From JASSUD01 sp031963445 (GTDB taxonomy: Bacteria; Pseudomonadota; Gammaproteobacteria; Burkholderiales; Burkholderiaceae), in contig JASSUH010000003.1 of assembly GCA_031963445.1 (NCBI GenBank), positions 7,028-71,027 of the forward strand: a DNA stretch of 64,000 nucleotides. Reading direction: 5' to 3'. The notes below the pieces were generated by a model. It did not search any database, was not told where the DNA came from, and saw only the letters and a program-made list of their open reading frames with translations. Position 1 is the stretch's first letter, and each line of letters begins with the position of its first letter. The position numbers and the translations under genes are program-made. This document shows positions 17,481 through 25,507 of this stretch, piece by piece.

Positions 17481-18020
17481 CCGGATTCCAAGATTCCGAG
17501 CTGAACCAAAATTTTTTTGTTGAGTTGGAATTGGCATTTGTTTTTCATTTTTCGTTTTCCGTCTTCCTGAGTTCGTCGCTGTGCATTTTTGTTATCCCAC
17601 CCCTTGGGCCACTGCAAGGGAGAAAGCGGAGGCCGCACGCGGAGCACAGCTTGTTGAGCTTCTCTTTTTTGTTTTTGGGCCGTATTACGGCCCAAAAACA
17701 CACTTCTAATTACTCAACAAGCGCGCACCGTACGGGTGAGCATTTCAGCCGAAGGCGGCCCTTGCAGTGGCCCAAGGGGTGGGATAACTTTGCACATAAA
17801 GCGACGAACTCAGGAAGACGGAAAACGAAAAACTACAACCCACCGATGCAAAAAGCCGCGCGGCAAGCGCCTATCCGGAGGCCCGATAGGGCCGCAGGCT
17901 GATTAATGTTTTTGAAGCGCCAAAGGCGCGTGCGTTAAGGATTGAAGCCCGAAGGGGCGAGACTGGCGAAGACAGGCTCGACGCGCAGCGCGAAAGCCTG
18001 ACCCCGAAGGGGGAACGCCC
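17481..18020 (-). ncRNA. Leading-region hairpin element A (Frpo/ssi-like)
   Basis: A 540-bp GC-rich element, one of three with 21051-21514 and 24085-24575. Long complementary arms at 17548-17620 and 17759-17832 form a ~73-bp stem with small bulges. Beyond it (17840-18020) lies a set of short hairpins; read on the minus strand two have C(UUCG)G loops. The arms differ between copies but pair within each copy, so structure is conserved. Element A alone carries a nested 70-bp hairpin (17651-17720) in its loop. It heads the DUF4942 gene at 17444. I infer a single-stranded promoter; a structured RNA is the alternative. Confidence 0.65.
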
Positions 18021-18342
18021 ATATACATTTTTAAGGCATCTACTGATATTGAGAAGATACTAGTAGGAAGCAAGACAAGGAAATAATATTTAGGGTGCAG
18101 AGGGGAAAAAATAGACTAAGCTTTATCAAGCCATAAATTAATAAATATTGTTTCTGATTACAGAATTTACGGACACGCTTAACCATATCCAGCAAGATAT
18201 ACTATATTTATAACCTAAGGTTCAGAATTAAATAGTACAGCCTAATATTGCTTTTACTTTTGTTTACGCCCTTCTTCCCAAGTAATATGATTAAATAAGG
18301 CATTATGAATTTTTAAAAATGAAATATTTTTAATTCATACAT
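18021..18342. other. AT-rich intergenic region
   Basis: No gene is seen in these 322 bases between element A and the end of the DUF4942 operon. No strong hairpin or repeat is visible. It may hold the terminator of the 20874-18343 operon and old, decayed sequence. Confidence 0.35.
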
Positions 18343-19146
18343 TTAATTGTTTTCATTTATTAAAAATTTTTCATGCTCGGCAAATGCGGCTGTATTAATC
18401 TGATTTAAAATAGAAAAATTAGTAAAAGTAACATGACAATTTCCATTTTTATACAAAATTAGATTAAAATCATGCCCATCCCACGATTTTTTACCATCTT
18501 CTTTTTGTTCATATAAAATACCGCGAATCGTATTTTCTACAGGTACATTACCTGTTAGGATATGACATATATTTGCCAATTTATCTAGTGTAGCTATAGT
18601 ATCCCAATCAAATTTATAGGAATCATATACAACGCACCTTACTAATCCATAGATAACAATCTTTTTTTCAATTTTTAACGGTTTATTATTTACCCTATCC
18701 CATGAGTAGCACTTATAAAAATCTAATATACTCCTGTTAAACATTTCCTTTTTACTCTCATAAAGTGGGGAAAGGACATTAACAATATTTTTATAATTGA
18801 ATTCTAAGAATTCACCTTTATTTATCATATCCTCCCATTTTATACGGACTGAATCATCCATATAATTAGACAGCCTAGATTTATCCATTAATATATTCCA
18901 TGAGCTACAGTCCCGATCTTTGCAGATATCTCTTATACTATCTTCGGAAACTTTTAAAAACCTGTCATATCGAGATTTCAAAAAACTTTTTCCAAAATTT
19001 TCTATTTTTACATAAATAATATGTTCATCATCACATGATTTTTTATAAAAATTTAAAACTTCGTCCTTACGATCTAACATATTTTTTATATTAATACTTT
19101 CAAGAAAAGTGACAGCCTCATTATTTACGATATCTTCATTTTTCAT
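18343..19146 (-). CDS. DUF4942-family protein
   Basis: A 267-residue product and the clearest DUF4942 member here: SWNILMDKSRLSNYMDDSVR, EFNYKNIVNVLSPLYESKKE, a mid-region domain around LDKLANICHILTGNVP, and FNLILYKNGNCHVTF near the end. In larger homologues this domain is often fused to methyltransferase-like regions; none is present here. It starts 24 bp after the related gene at 19171-19980, so the two are a tandem pair at the end of the operon begun at 20874. AAGGG precedes the ATG. Confidence 0.75.
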   Translation of the reverse strand: MKNEDIVNNEAVTFLESINIKNMLDRKDEVLNFYKKSCDDEHIIYVKIENFGKSFLKSRYDRFLKVSEDSIRDICKDRDCSSWNILMDKSRLSNYMDDSVRIKWEDMINKGEFLEFNYKNIVNVLSPLYESKKEMFNRSILDFYKCYSWDRVNNKPLKIEKKIVIYGLVRCVVYDSYKFDWDTIATLDKLANICHILTGNVPVENTIRGILYEQKEDGKKSWDGHDFNLILYKNGNCHVTFTNFSILNQINTAAFAEHEKFLINENN

Positions 19147-19170
19147 TTTATTACCCTTCGACTTATAAAA

Positions 19171-19980
19171 TTAATTAAATAGTATTTTATTAATTAACTT
19201 TGTTCCTTGCTCAAAGTCAGAAGTCGCTATTGAATTTATATCTTTTAATGCCTGAGTGTCATTAAAGATAATATGGGTATTTCCATTAGCGCAATTTTTA
19301 ACAGAAAAATGAGCTTCTATCCATTGATCATTAATACTGCGATAAGTGTAATCGTAATAATTATCTGATAATATTTTTTTCTTATCCATGATAAAAAGCG
19401 CAATTACCAATTTATTATAGCAACAAGCTGAAGTTACAATAATTCTTTTAGAAGTAGGCAATTCAATTATTTTTTCATTCTTTTTATAAAAAGAAATATT
19501 TTTAAATAAATCAATTATAAAGTTATAAAGCATTCCTGCTCTACTTTCATACATATTTTTGAAGGTTTCAATTATATTTTTATGATTCACCTCTAAAAAT
19601 TTACACTCATGTAAATTTTTATCCCAATTTCTTTTAGATTGACAATCCATATAATGATATATATTAGATTTTTTCATCAATAAAGCCCATATACCATAAT
19701 CATAGTCCCTCTTTATATTTTCTATATTTTCTTTAGACAACTCAATAGATTTTTCACTTCCGCAGTACTGCATTGAGTAATAACCAAAATTTTTTAATTT
19801 ATACATTAACTCAAGAAAAGGTCTTTTAGATTCATTGAATTTTTTATTAGTTTCTTCTAATAACTCTAAAAATTGATTATATGTCTGCAACAAAAATCTT
19901 CTTTCTTCTATTATTTCATTAATATCAATACCATCAAATAAGGAAAAAACAGGGTCACTTAATAAAGTATTAATTAACAT
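19171..19980 (-). CDS. DUF4942-family protein
   Basis: A 269-residue paralogue of the next gene. Matching blocks are GIWALLMKKSNIYHYMDCQS, FLEVNHKNIIETFKNMYESR and CANGNTHIIFNDTQALKDIN. It lacks a recognisable catalytic motif. It follows ssb by 62 bp on the same strand and precedes the other DUF4942 gene by 24 bp, so these genes probably share one mRNA starting at element B. Three DUF4942 genes within 4 kb suggest local duplication and divergence. Confidence 0.7.
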   Translation of the reverse strand: MLINTLLSDPVFSLFDGIDINEIIEERRFLLQTYNQFLELLEETNKKFNESKRPFLELMYKLKNFGYYSMQYCGSEKSIELSKENIENIKRDYDYGIWALLMKKSNIYHYMDCQSKRNWDKNLHECKFLEVNHKNIIETFKNMYESRAGMLYNFIIDLFKNISFYKKNEKIIELPTSKRIIVTSACCYNKLVIALFIMDKKKILSDNYYDYTYRSINDQWIEAHFSVKNCANGNTHIIFNDTQALKDINSIATSDFEQGTKLINKILFN

Positions 19981-20042
19981 ATCAATCTCTCAACATTTAT
20001 TTTAAACATCATTCTCAAAAATCTTAAATCAACATTAATTAT

Positions 20043-20426
20043 TTACTTATCAGATTTTAAGGATTCTTCTTTATTTTTTTCTTTTCTTCTTTTTCCGTCC
20101 GCCCCTTTTTCTATGCCAGTAACAATAAAATTGTATCTGTTATAAATTTTTTCACCTGTAATCTTATCAGTGTAATTATTATTTTCCACTCTGCTATATA
20201 CGCTTAATTGATCGCCTATGATTAAATAATCATGTATATATTTTGCATCATGGCCAAAGGCCGTAAATAATATTGCAACTTTCCTTTCTATTTTTTCTCC
20301 CGTTTTTTCATCCATTTTTATAAATTCATCTTTAATTAATGTAAATTTACATACATTTTTGCCTGCTGACGTTTGATTAAAACCGACTATTTGCGCTAAA
20401 TTTCCAGAAAAATGATAATGCTGCAT
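20043..20426 (-). CDS. ssb: Single-stranded DNA-binding protein
   Basis: A 127-residue OB-fold SSB. The N-terminal strand pattern HYHFSGNLAQIVGFNQTSAG and the later FTAFGHDAKYIHDYLIIGDQ and LSVYSRVENNNY fit plasmid SSBs. The C-terminus is basic and then ends in SLKSDK, without the acidic DDDIPF-type tip used to recruit partners. Plasmid SSBs in leading regions protect the incoming strand and lower the recipient's SOS response. It lies in the operon headed by element B. Confidence 0.82.
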   Translation of the reverse strand: MQHYHFSGNLAQIVGFNQTSAGKNVCKFTLIKDEFIKMDEKTGEKIERKVAILFTAFGHDAKYIHDYLIIGDQLSVYSRVENNNYTDKITGEKIYNRYNFIVTGIEKGADGKRRKEKNKEESLKSDK

Positions 20427-20487
20427 AATAATTCACCATTAAATTAATAATTTTATAAAATCATAAAAAACAAAACTAACTATTAAA

Positions 20488-20874
20488 TCATTTGCTCATG
20501 GTATAGCCCACAAAACAAGCATTAATAATTCTATATATATCGCATACCAGCATATTTACCTCTTTTGATAATTCATAAACAGCAGCATTTTTTACCAAAG
20601 CCTGCGAACATTTTCTTAAAACTTTTACATCATTAAGCAAGCAAAAATCTTCTTTAATAAATTTAAACTTTTTTTCATCTTCATTTTTAAAAGCCACATC
20701 TCTAACTCTACATATATCATCAAATATTTTTTGCCCTTGCTCTTCGATTAAACTAATAGGTGGATACCTTTCTAGATCTCCCGTAAGATAATAATTTTCT
20801 ATGAAATGATATAACCCTAATATTTTTGAAATATTATTGTTAACATACTCGGCACAATGATTATTTCCAGACAT
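20488..20874 (-). CDS. Hypothetical leading-region protein (128 aa)
   Basis: A 128-residue, mainly helical protein (ISKILGLYHFIENYYLTGDL; ALVKNAAVYELSKEVNMLVC) with several cysteines. No family is recognised. It is the first gene after element B and is followed by ssb within 62 bp. Small proteins in this position in other plasmids are often anti-defence or anti-SOS factors; nothing in the sequence proves such a role here. Confidence 0.6.
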   Translation of the reverse strand: MSGNNHCAEYVNNNISKILGLYHFIENYYLTGDLERYPPISLIEEQGQKIFDDICRVRDVAFKNEDEKKFKFIKEDFCLLNDVKVLRKCSQALVKNAAVYELSKEVNMLVCDIYRIINACFVGYTMSK

Positions 20875-21050
20875 AATTACCCACCAATAATAAAATAATT
20901 TAATTAATTTACCTTTGTTTTAAATTTATTACTTCCCACAGGATTAAAAGCCGTGGTATTTCATAACGCATTATTTGCAATATCTTATTTATCTATGCCT
21001 AAACACCTTTATTAAAAAAATAAAAAACGGCTTTAGTTTTTAAAAATTTC

Positions 21051-21514
21051 CCGGATTCCAAGATTCGGAGCTGAGATAAGATTTTTTTGTTGAGGTGTAA
21101 TTGGCATTTGTTTTTCATTTCCCGTCCTTCCTGAGTTCGTCGCTGTGCGTTTTCGTTAGCCCACCCCTTGGGATACGGCAAGGGAGAAACCGGAAGCCGC
21201 ACGCGGACGTGGCTACAGCCACGCCGAACGGGTGAGGATTTCAGCCGAAGGCGGCCCTTGCCGTATCCCAAGGGGTGGACTAATGTCGCAGGTAAAGTGA
21301 CGAACTCAGGAAGGACGGGAAATGAAAAATAATTCACTGACGCAAAAAGCTGCGCGGCGAGCGCCGATCTGGAGGCCCTACTGGGCCGCAATCTGACTGA
21401 GTTTTTGAAGCGCCAAAGGCGCGTGCGTTAAGGATTGAAGCCCGTAAGGGGCGAGACGGGCGTAGCCTGGCTCGACGCGCAGCGCGAAAGCCTGACCCCG
21501 AAGGGGGAACGCCC
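21051..21514 (-). ncRNA. Leading-region hairpin element B (Frpo/ssi-like)
   Basis: A 464-bp copy of the structured element. The left arm 21111-21184 pairs with the right arm 21255-21329. Against element A the stem has changed on both sides: GGGATACGGCAAGGG pairs with CCCTTGCCGTATCCC, where A has GGGCCACTGCAAGGG with CCCTTGCAGTGGCCC. The loop holds a separate hairpin CGTGGC-TACA-GCCACG. The left flank (GGATTCCAAGATTC, then a T tract and GTTGAGG) is shared with A and C. It heads the operon of the 128-aa gene, ssb and two DUF4942 genes. Confidence 0.65.
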
Positions 21515-21662
21515 TAAGTCTTTTATTGTTTTGAGGAAAGTTGAAAGTGAAAAACGGCTGAGGCCGCTTCTGCTATTGCAGCATCGAAGATGCTCAATAT
21601 TCGTGAAATAAGCCGAAAACCCCCGAATTGACTGGCTTACTCATTACTTCGGCTATGACGAC

Positions 21663-21711
21663 AAGCAGAGAAAAGGCGCTGTCCAACTGGAACAACGCCT
21701 TTTCTCTGCTT
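21663..21711 (-). terminator. Hairpin at the end of the ParB-like gene
   Basis: A perfect 16-bp inverted repeat (AAGCAGAGAAAAGGCG at 21663-21678 against 21696-21711) overlaps the stop codon of the ParB-like gene. No long T tract follows on the minus strand, so it may be an mRNA-stabilising hairpin or a weak terminator. Confidence 0.6.
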
Positions 21712-23611
21712 ATACAGCCCTCTGGCAGCGTAGGTTATCTGGTACCCATTTTGTATCCACTAAGTACCGCTCCGCCATTTCTGCCGCGACTGCTTTCTTC
21801 ATATCAGCAATATCAAACCCTGCTTTTGGAGAGACTTCTTGGGCTATCAGTTGTGCGATATGCTTTTTAGAAACGTGATCAAAATACCCTGCTCCCGTAG
21901 GTTTCCACCATTCACTCATATCGAGCTTTACTGCGTTAGCCAATTTATCCATTGCTGACACACAAAACTCTGGTCTTGGCGCTGCACTTCCATTAATCGT
22001 CATCGCAACACAAAAAGCCAGTAGTTCAATTTGTACCTTTTGCGTTTGAGTAAGTAGCCAATCAAACAATTCTTCTTTAGATGCTGGCAATATGGTTTTC
22101 CAAGTGGCACGTTCTTTTTCAATGGCTTTCCAAGCTGGCGAGACTTTTAAATCTTCGGCATCTTGTTGCAAAGCATATTCAAAGGTTGTCGCTTGAACAT
22201 GGATAGCCGAGTTAGTGTAACCACCATAAAAAATCTGGCTTGCCAAATGATCAATTAATACGGGAAGCGCGATATCAGGTTGAACAGCAAGCGTAGCTTG
22301 CATTGCTGCTGAACGATGGGCGGATAACCGCCTCTTCAATTTTTCGGAGTGGATAGGTTTTTCTTTTGGCTTTTCATCATTATCTGCTTGTTCAACAGGC
22401 AGAACTTTCGTTTTATCAGCAGGCTTAACTAACCCACGATGGATAACTACATTAGCTTCGTTATCTAGACTAATCATAGTGCCTGCGTGCTTCATTGCTT
22501 CGGCGTCATATTTTTTGGTTGCTTCCTCGATTTCGATATATTTTTGCTCAATAGCGTCTAATTGCCGATCTAATTTCTTATATTCCTCATATTCCTCTTC
22601 ATCATCAATATCAAGCATCGCCATCTTTTCGCGCAGCTCATCCTCTTGCTCTTGCAAAGCATCGCGTTGCTGCATTTCTTCTGCTGATAATTCCCGATTA
22701 GTGACAGGTAACTCAGAAAATTTACTCAACTCGACATAATAAAGGTCTGGATTAATCTCAACCCACCCCCACCCTTCTGCGTGCACTTTTTCTGCCGTTA
22801 TTTCAAATTTCTCTTTAGCGAGGCGATGTAAAAGGTCAGCATCACAGAGATAGCCCGAGTCACTTGTGCTAAAGAGGTCGCGGCGGATGGGGCCACCAGC
22901 CGCTTCATAGGCTGATAAGCCAACGAAGCGAGCGAGGCGATTGCTTCGCGAGTCGATATCCTTTTGAGTTAAACGCTGGGCCAATTGAGAGGGCTGTCGA
23001 TGCCATTCATGCGCGCCAAACCAAACTTGCTCTTGAATGTCATGATTATTCTCTAAAGTAAGCGCCTGCATTTGTGGAAGATTGATTTGATCTTGACGAA
23101 AGAGTTCAAATATTTTGGGGGATATATCGGCGAGTTTTAAATATTGCTCAATCGTCCGTGGCTTCACCCCATGCACTGCCGCCACATATTCAATAGTTTT
23201 TCCAGCATCGATCAGCTTTTTATAGGCATCAAAACGATCTGCGGGGTGCATCATTTCGCGCTGCTCGTTTTCAGACAAGCTTGCTGATATCGCTTGCTCA
23301 AGTACCATCACCTTGCATGGCACTTGGATATCTTTTTCCCATTTTTCTTGCTGCACAAGTAAACCCATTGCCAGCCAACGGCGGCCACCTGCTACCACCG
23401 CGTACTTACCTTTATGCTCACCTTTAGTAACTAGGCTCACTATCAAATTTTGCAATAACCCTTCTTCTTGAATATTCATTGCCAATTCTTCAATAGCCGT
23501 TGGCTGTTTTTTCCTCACATTTTCACTCGATAAAAAAAGCTTATTAAATGGAATGTATTGAATTTCATGATTAAGCATATTTTCTTTTTTTATGCTTTTA
23601 TTATTTTTCAT
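21710..23611 (-). CDS. Large ParB-like nuclease-fold protein of the leading region
   Basis: A 633-residue ParB/Srx-fold protein. Residues ~15-110 contain the ParB N-domain (ENVRKKQPTAIEELAMNIQE, GLLQNLIV, VVAGGRRWLAMGLL). A helix-turn-helix follows (MMHPADRFDAYKKLI, GVKPRTIEQYLKLADISPKI). A long helical, acidic middle (~300-380) and a C-terminal domain complete it. Proteins of this size and build lie next to ssb in many F-like and ICE leading regions and differ from the partition ParB at 28802. The role may be DNA processing after entry. It is co-transcribed with the 112-aa gene upstream, both under element C. Confidence 0.8.
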   Translation of the reverse strand: MKNNKSIKKENMLNHEIQYIPFNKLFLSSENVRKKQPTAIEELAMNIQEEGLLQNLIVSLVTKGEHKGKYAVVAGGRRWLAMGLLVQQEKWEKDIQVPCKVMVLEQAISASLSENEQREMMHPADRFDAYKKLIDAGKTIEYVAAVHGVKPRTIEQYLKLADISPKIFELFRQDQINLPQMQALTLENNHDIQEQVWFGAHEWHRQPSQLAQRLTQKDIDSRSNRLARFVGLSAYEAAGGPIRRDLFSTSDSGYLCDADLLHRLAKEKFEITAEKVHAEGWGWVEINPDLYYVELSKFSELPVTNRELSAEEMQQRDALQEQEDELREKMAMLDIDDEEEYEEYKKLDRQLDAIEQKYIEIEEATKKYDAEAMKHAGTMISLDNEANVVIHRGLVKPADKTKVLPVEQADNDEKPKEKPIHSEKLKRRLSAHRSAAMQATLAVQPDIALPVLIDHLASQIFYGGYTNSAIHVQATTFEYALQQDAEDLKVSPAWKAIEKERATWKTILPASKEELFDWLLTQTQKVQIELLAFCVAMTINGSAAPRPEFCVSAMDKLANAVKLDMSEWWKPTGAGYFDHVSKKHIAQLIAQEVSPKAGFDIADMKKAVAAEMAERYLVDTKWVPDNLRCQRAV

Positions 23612-23705
23612 AGATGAATCCTTTCTTCAAAAATGTAAAATTATTTAATAGGTATGGCGTCTAATGCTATTTAGGAAAAAGACGCCATCATTTATTAAAG
23701 TTATT

Positions 23706-24044
23706 TTATTCTTGATGCCCTGACAAAGAGCAAATCATATCTTCGCGAATCTTGTACCAAATATGATAAGCCGAAGATTTTTCAGCCTCTGGAAAATTAA
23801 AAGCTTGAGCTTTAAATTTATTGCAAATTACTATTGCATCTAATATTGAATGTGGTGTAGTAAATGCATTTACATCTAATATAAATACCCCTTTATTTTC
23901 TTTCCCATTAACATAATTAAAACTTTGGTAATTAGCATCTAATAATATTTGACCTATCTCTATAGCATTATCAATTTCTAAAGGTAAAGGCCACTCGCCT
24001 AACATAATTGAAATATCTTTATTACTCACAATAAAATCATTCAT
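23706..24044 (-). CDS. Hypothetical leading-region protein (112 aa)
   Basis: Start at 24044 (ATG after GGAGAAAATA) gives 112 residues; the longer frame to 24095 merely reads into element C. The product is acidic to neutral with no membrane segment (MLGEWPLPLEIDNAIEIGQI; GVFILDVNAFTTPHSILDAI). No family is recognised with confidence. It starts 41 bp after element C and is followed by the ParB-like gene after about 95 bp, so it is the first gene of that unit. Confidence 0.55.
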   Translation of the reverse strand: MNDFIVSNKDISIMLGEWPLPLEIDNAIEIGQILLDANYQSFNYVNGKENKGVFILDVNAFTTPHSILDAIVICNKFKAQAFNFPEAEKSSAYHIWYKIREDMICSLSGHQE

Positions 24045-24084
24045 TATTTTCTCCATCAATGAATTAAATGTTTTTAAAAGCTCG

Positions 24085-24575
24085 CCGGATTCCAAGATTC
24101 GGAGCCTCGGCCTACGTTTTTTTGTTGAGGTGTTAGTGCGTATTGGTCTGTCATGCCGCCGTTCTCCTTAGTTCTTCGCCTCGCGAACAGAAATAGCCCC
24201 CCTTTTCACCCCTGCAAGGGAGAAAACCGAGGCCGCACGCGGAGCACAGCCGCAGGCGAGCACTGAACGGGGGAGGGTTTCAGCCCCTGCAATGGCCACC
24301 ACATGGGCGGCCCTTGCAGGGGTGAAAAGGGGGGTTATGGTCGCGGGATAAGGCGAAGAACTAAGGAGAATGGTGATATGGCCTGGATAAAACCGAGACA
24401 AAAAGCTGCGCGGCGAGCGCCGATCTGGAGGCCCTATCGGGCCGCAATCTGACTGGGTTTTTGAAGCGCCAAAGGCGCTTGCGTTAGGGATAGACGTACG
24501 AATGTAGCGAGACTGGCGAAGACAGGCTCGACGCGCAGCGCGAAAGCCCGCCCCCAGCAAGGCTGGGGGAACGCC
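24085..24575 (-). ncRNA. Leading-region hairpin element C (Frpo/ssi-like)
   Basis: A 491-bp copy of the structured element, the most diverged. The arms 24162-24220 and 24311-24370 still pair (CCTTAGTTCTTCG with CGAAGAACTAAGG, where A and B have CCTGAGTTCGTCG with CGACGAACTCAGG). In the distal part two small hairpins have changed with the pairing kept: CCCCCAGC-CTT-GCTGGGGG replaces the C(UUCG)G hairpin, and a TAC/GTA pair replaces CCC/GGG. These compensatory changes argue for selection on the fold. It heads the 112-aa gene and the ParB-like gene. Confidence 0.65.
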
Positions 24576-24853
24576 TTAAATTTTATTTATATCTTTTATT
24601 ATTTCGTAAGATACAATTTTCAAAATGAAATAGGCAGCATTGATTCTTCATTTTGGATACTATGCCAAATAGCAAAAATAAAAGATAAAATACTATTATC
24701 CAAATTCTGATATCGACGTAGTGGGAACCAATCTTTATATCCGATGCGAGAAATGAGCAAGCTTTTTATCACTCATTAAAAATCTTACGCACTTAGAACA
24801 GAAAGACTCTCTTCTATTTAAAATAGAACGCTTATCTGACAAAAAATATCAAT

Positions 24854-25492
24854 ATGGAAGATTTAAATATGAATGACACTATTGAATCTTTGCTTATAGA
24901 GTTACAGGACAAAGCATGGGCTGTCAGGTATGAGGCCGTTCATATATTAGGCAAAAATAATGCATTACCCGATGAGGCAATTTTAGCTTTAACCGACATG
25001 TTACGTTATGAAGACGATGAGCATGTCCGGTGGAATATTGTCAAAACATTAGCAGCACAGAAAGAACTTTCCCATCACTCCTTTAATGCACTGGCCAAAG
25101 CGTTACAAGATAAAGAGCCGATTAGATCTGCAGTGCTTGATATATTCGAGCGATTTAAAGTACTGTCCGAAGACACGATATTAACTGTGATCGATAGGTT
25201 GGAAGATGAGCCAACTCATATCCGCAGAATTGTTGGGCTAATAGAGCAACAAGAAACGCTATCTGACAATGTACTATTAGCGCTTTTAGTGAAGTTTCAG
25301 CATAAAGATTGGCTTGTCAGATGTGCCGCGGCAAAAATATTAATCAGCGCATCACAAAACAAAAAGCACGATATTCAATCAAAAATTCCCAGCGTATTAA
25401 GTCAATTTCAAATACTGTTTGAAGACCCCCAAAAACTAAAGGTTGAGAATGCACTTGCCCTGCGCGATGCTTTTTTAAGCGTCAAACAGTAA
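24854..25492 (+). CDS. HEAT-repeat protein (short)
   Basis: A 212-residue protein with four to five HEAT-like units, e.g. LQDKAWAVRYEAVHILGKNN, YEDDEHVRWNIVKTLAAQKE and QHKDWLVRCAAAKILISASQ. The unit pattern (LS..AILAL....D....VR..A...L..Q) is the same as in the gene at 4724-5701. A start at 24869 is also possible. There is no signal peptide. It stands alone between element C and the integrase and converges on the integrase gene with a gap of only 15 bp. Confidence 0.7.
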   Translation: MEDLNMNDTIESLLIELQDKAWAVRYEAVHILGKNNALPDEAILALTDMLRYEDDEHVRWNIVKTLAAQKELSHHSFNALAKALQDKEPIRSAVLDIFERFKVLSEDTILTVIDRLEDEPTHIRRIVGLIEQQETLSDNVLLALLVKFQHKDWLVRCAAAKILISASQNKKHDIQSKIPSVLSQFQILFEDPQKLKVENALALRDAFLSVKQ

Positions 25493-25507
25493 GCTGATTC
25501 ACCAATA

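Noticed and set aside
17471..17902. Open frames inside element A on both strands, and similar ones at 20999-21391 and 24168-24560
   Set aside because: The GC-rich stem DNA keeps frames open, but the encoded sequences are not conserved between copies while the base pairing is.
17840..18020. Distal hairpin cluster of element A as a HEARO/omega RNA or a group II intron piece
   Set aside because: No IscB, reverse transcriptase or maturase gene is nearby, and I cannot match the fold from memory. An Infernal search would settle it.
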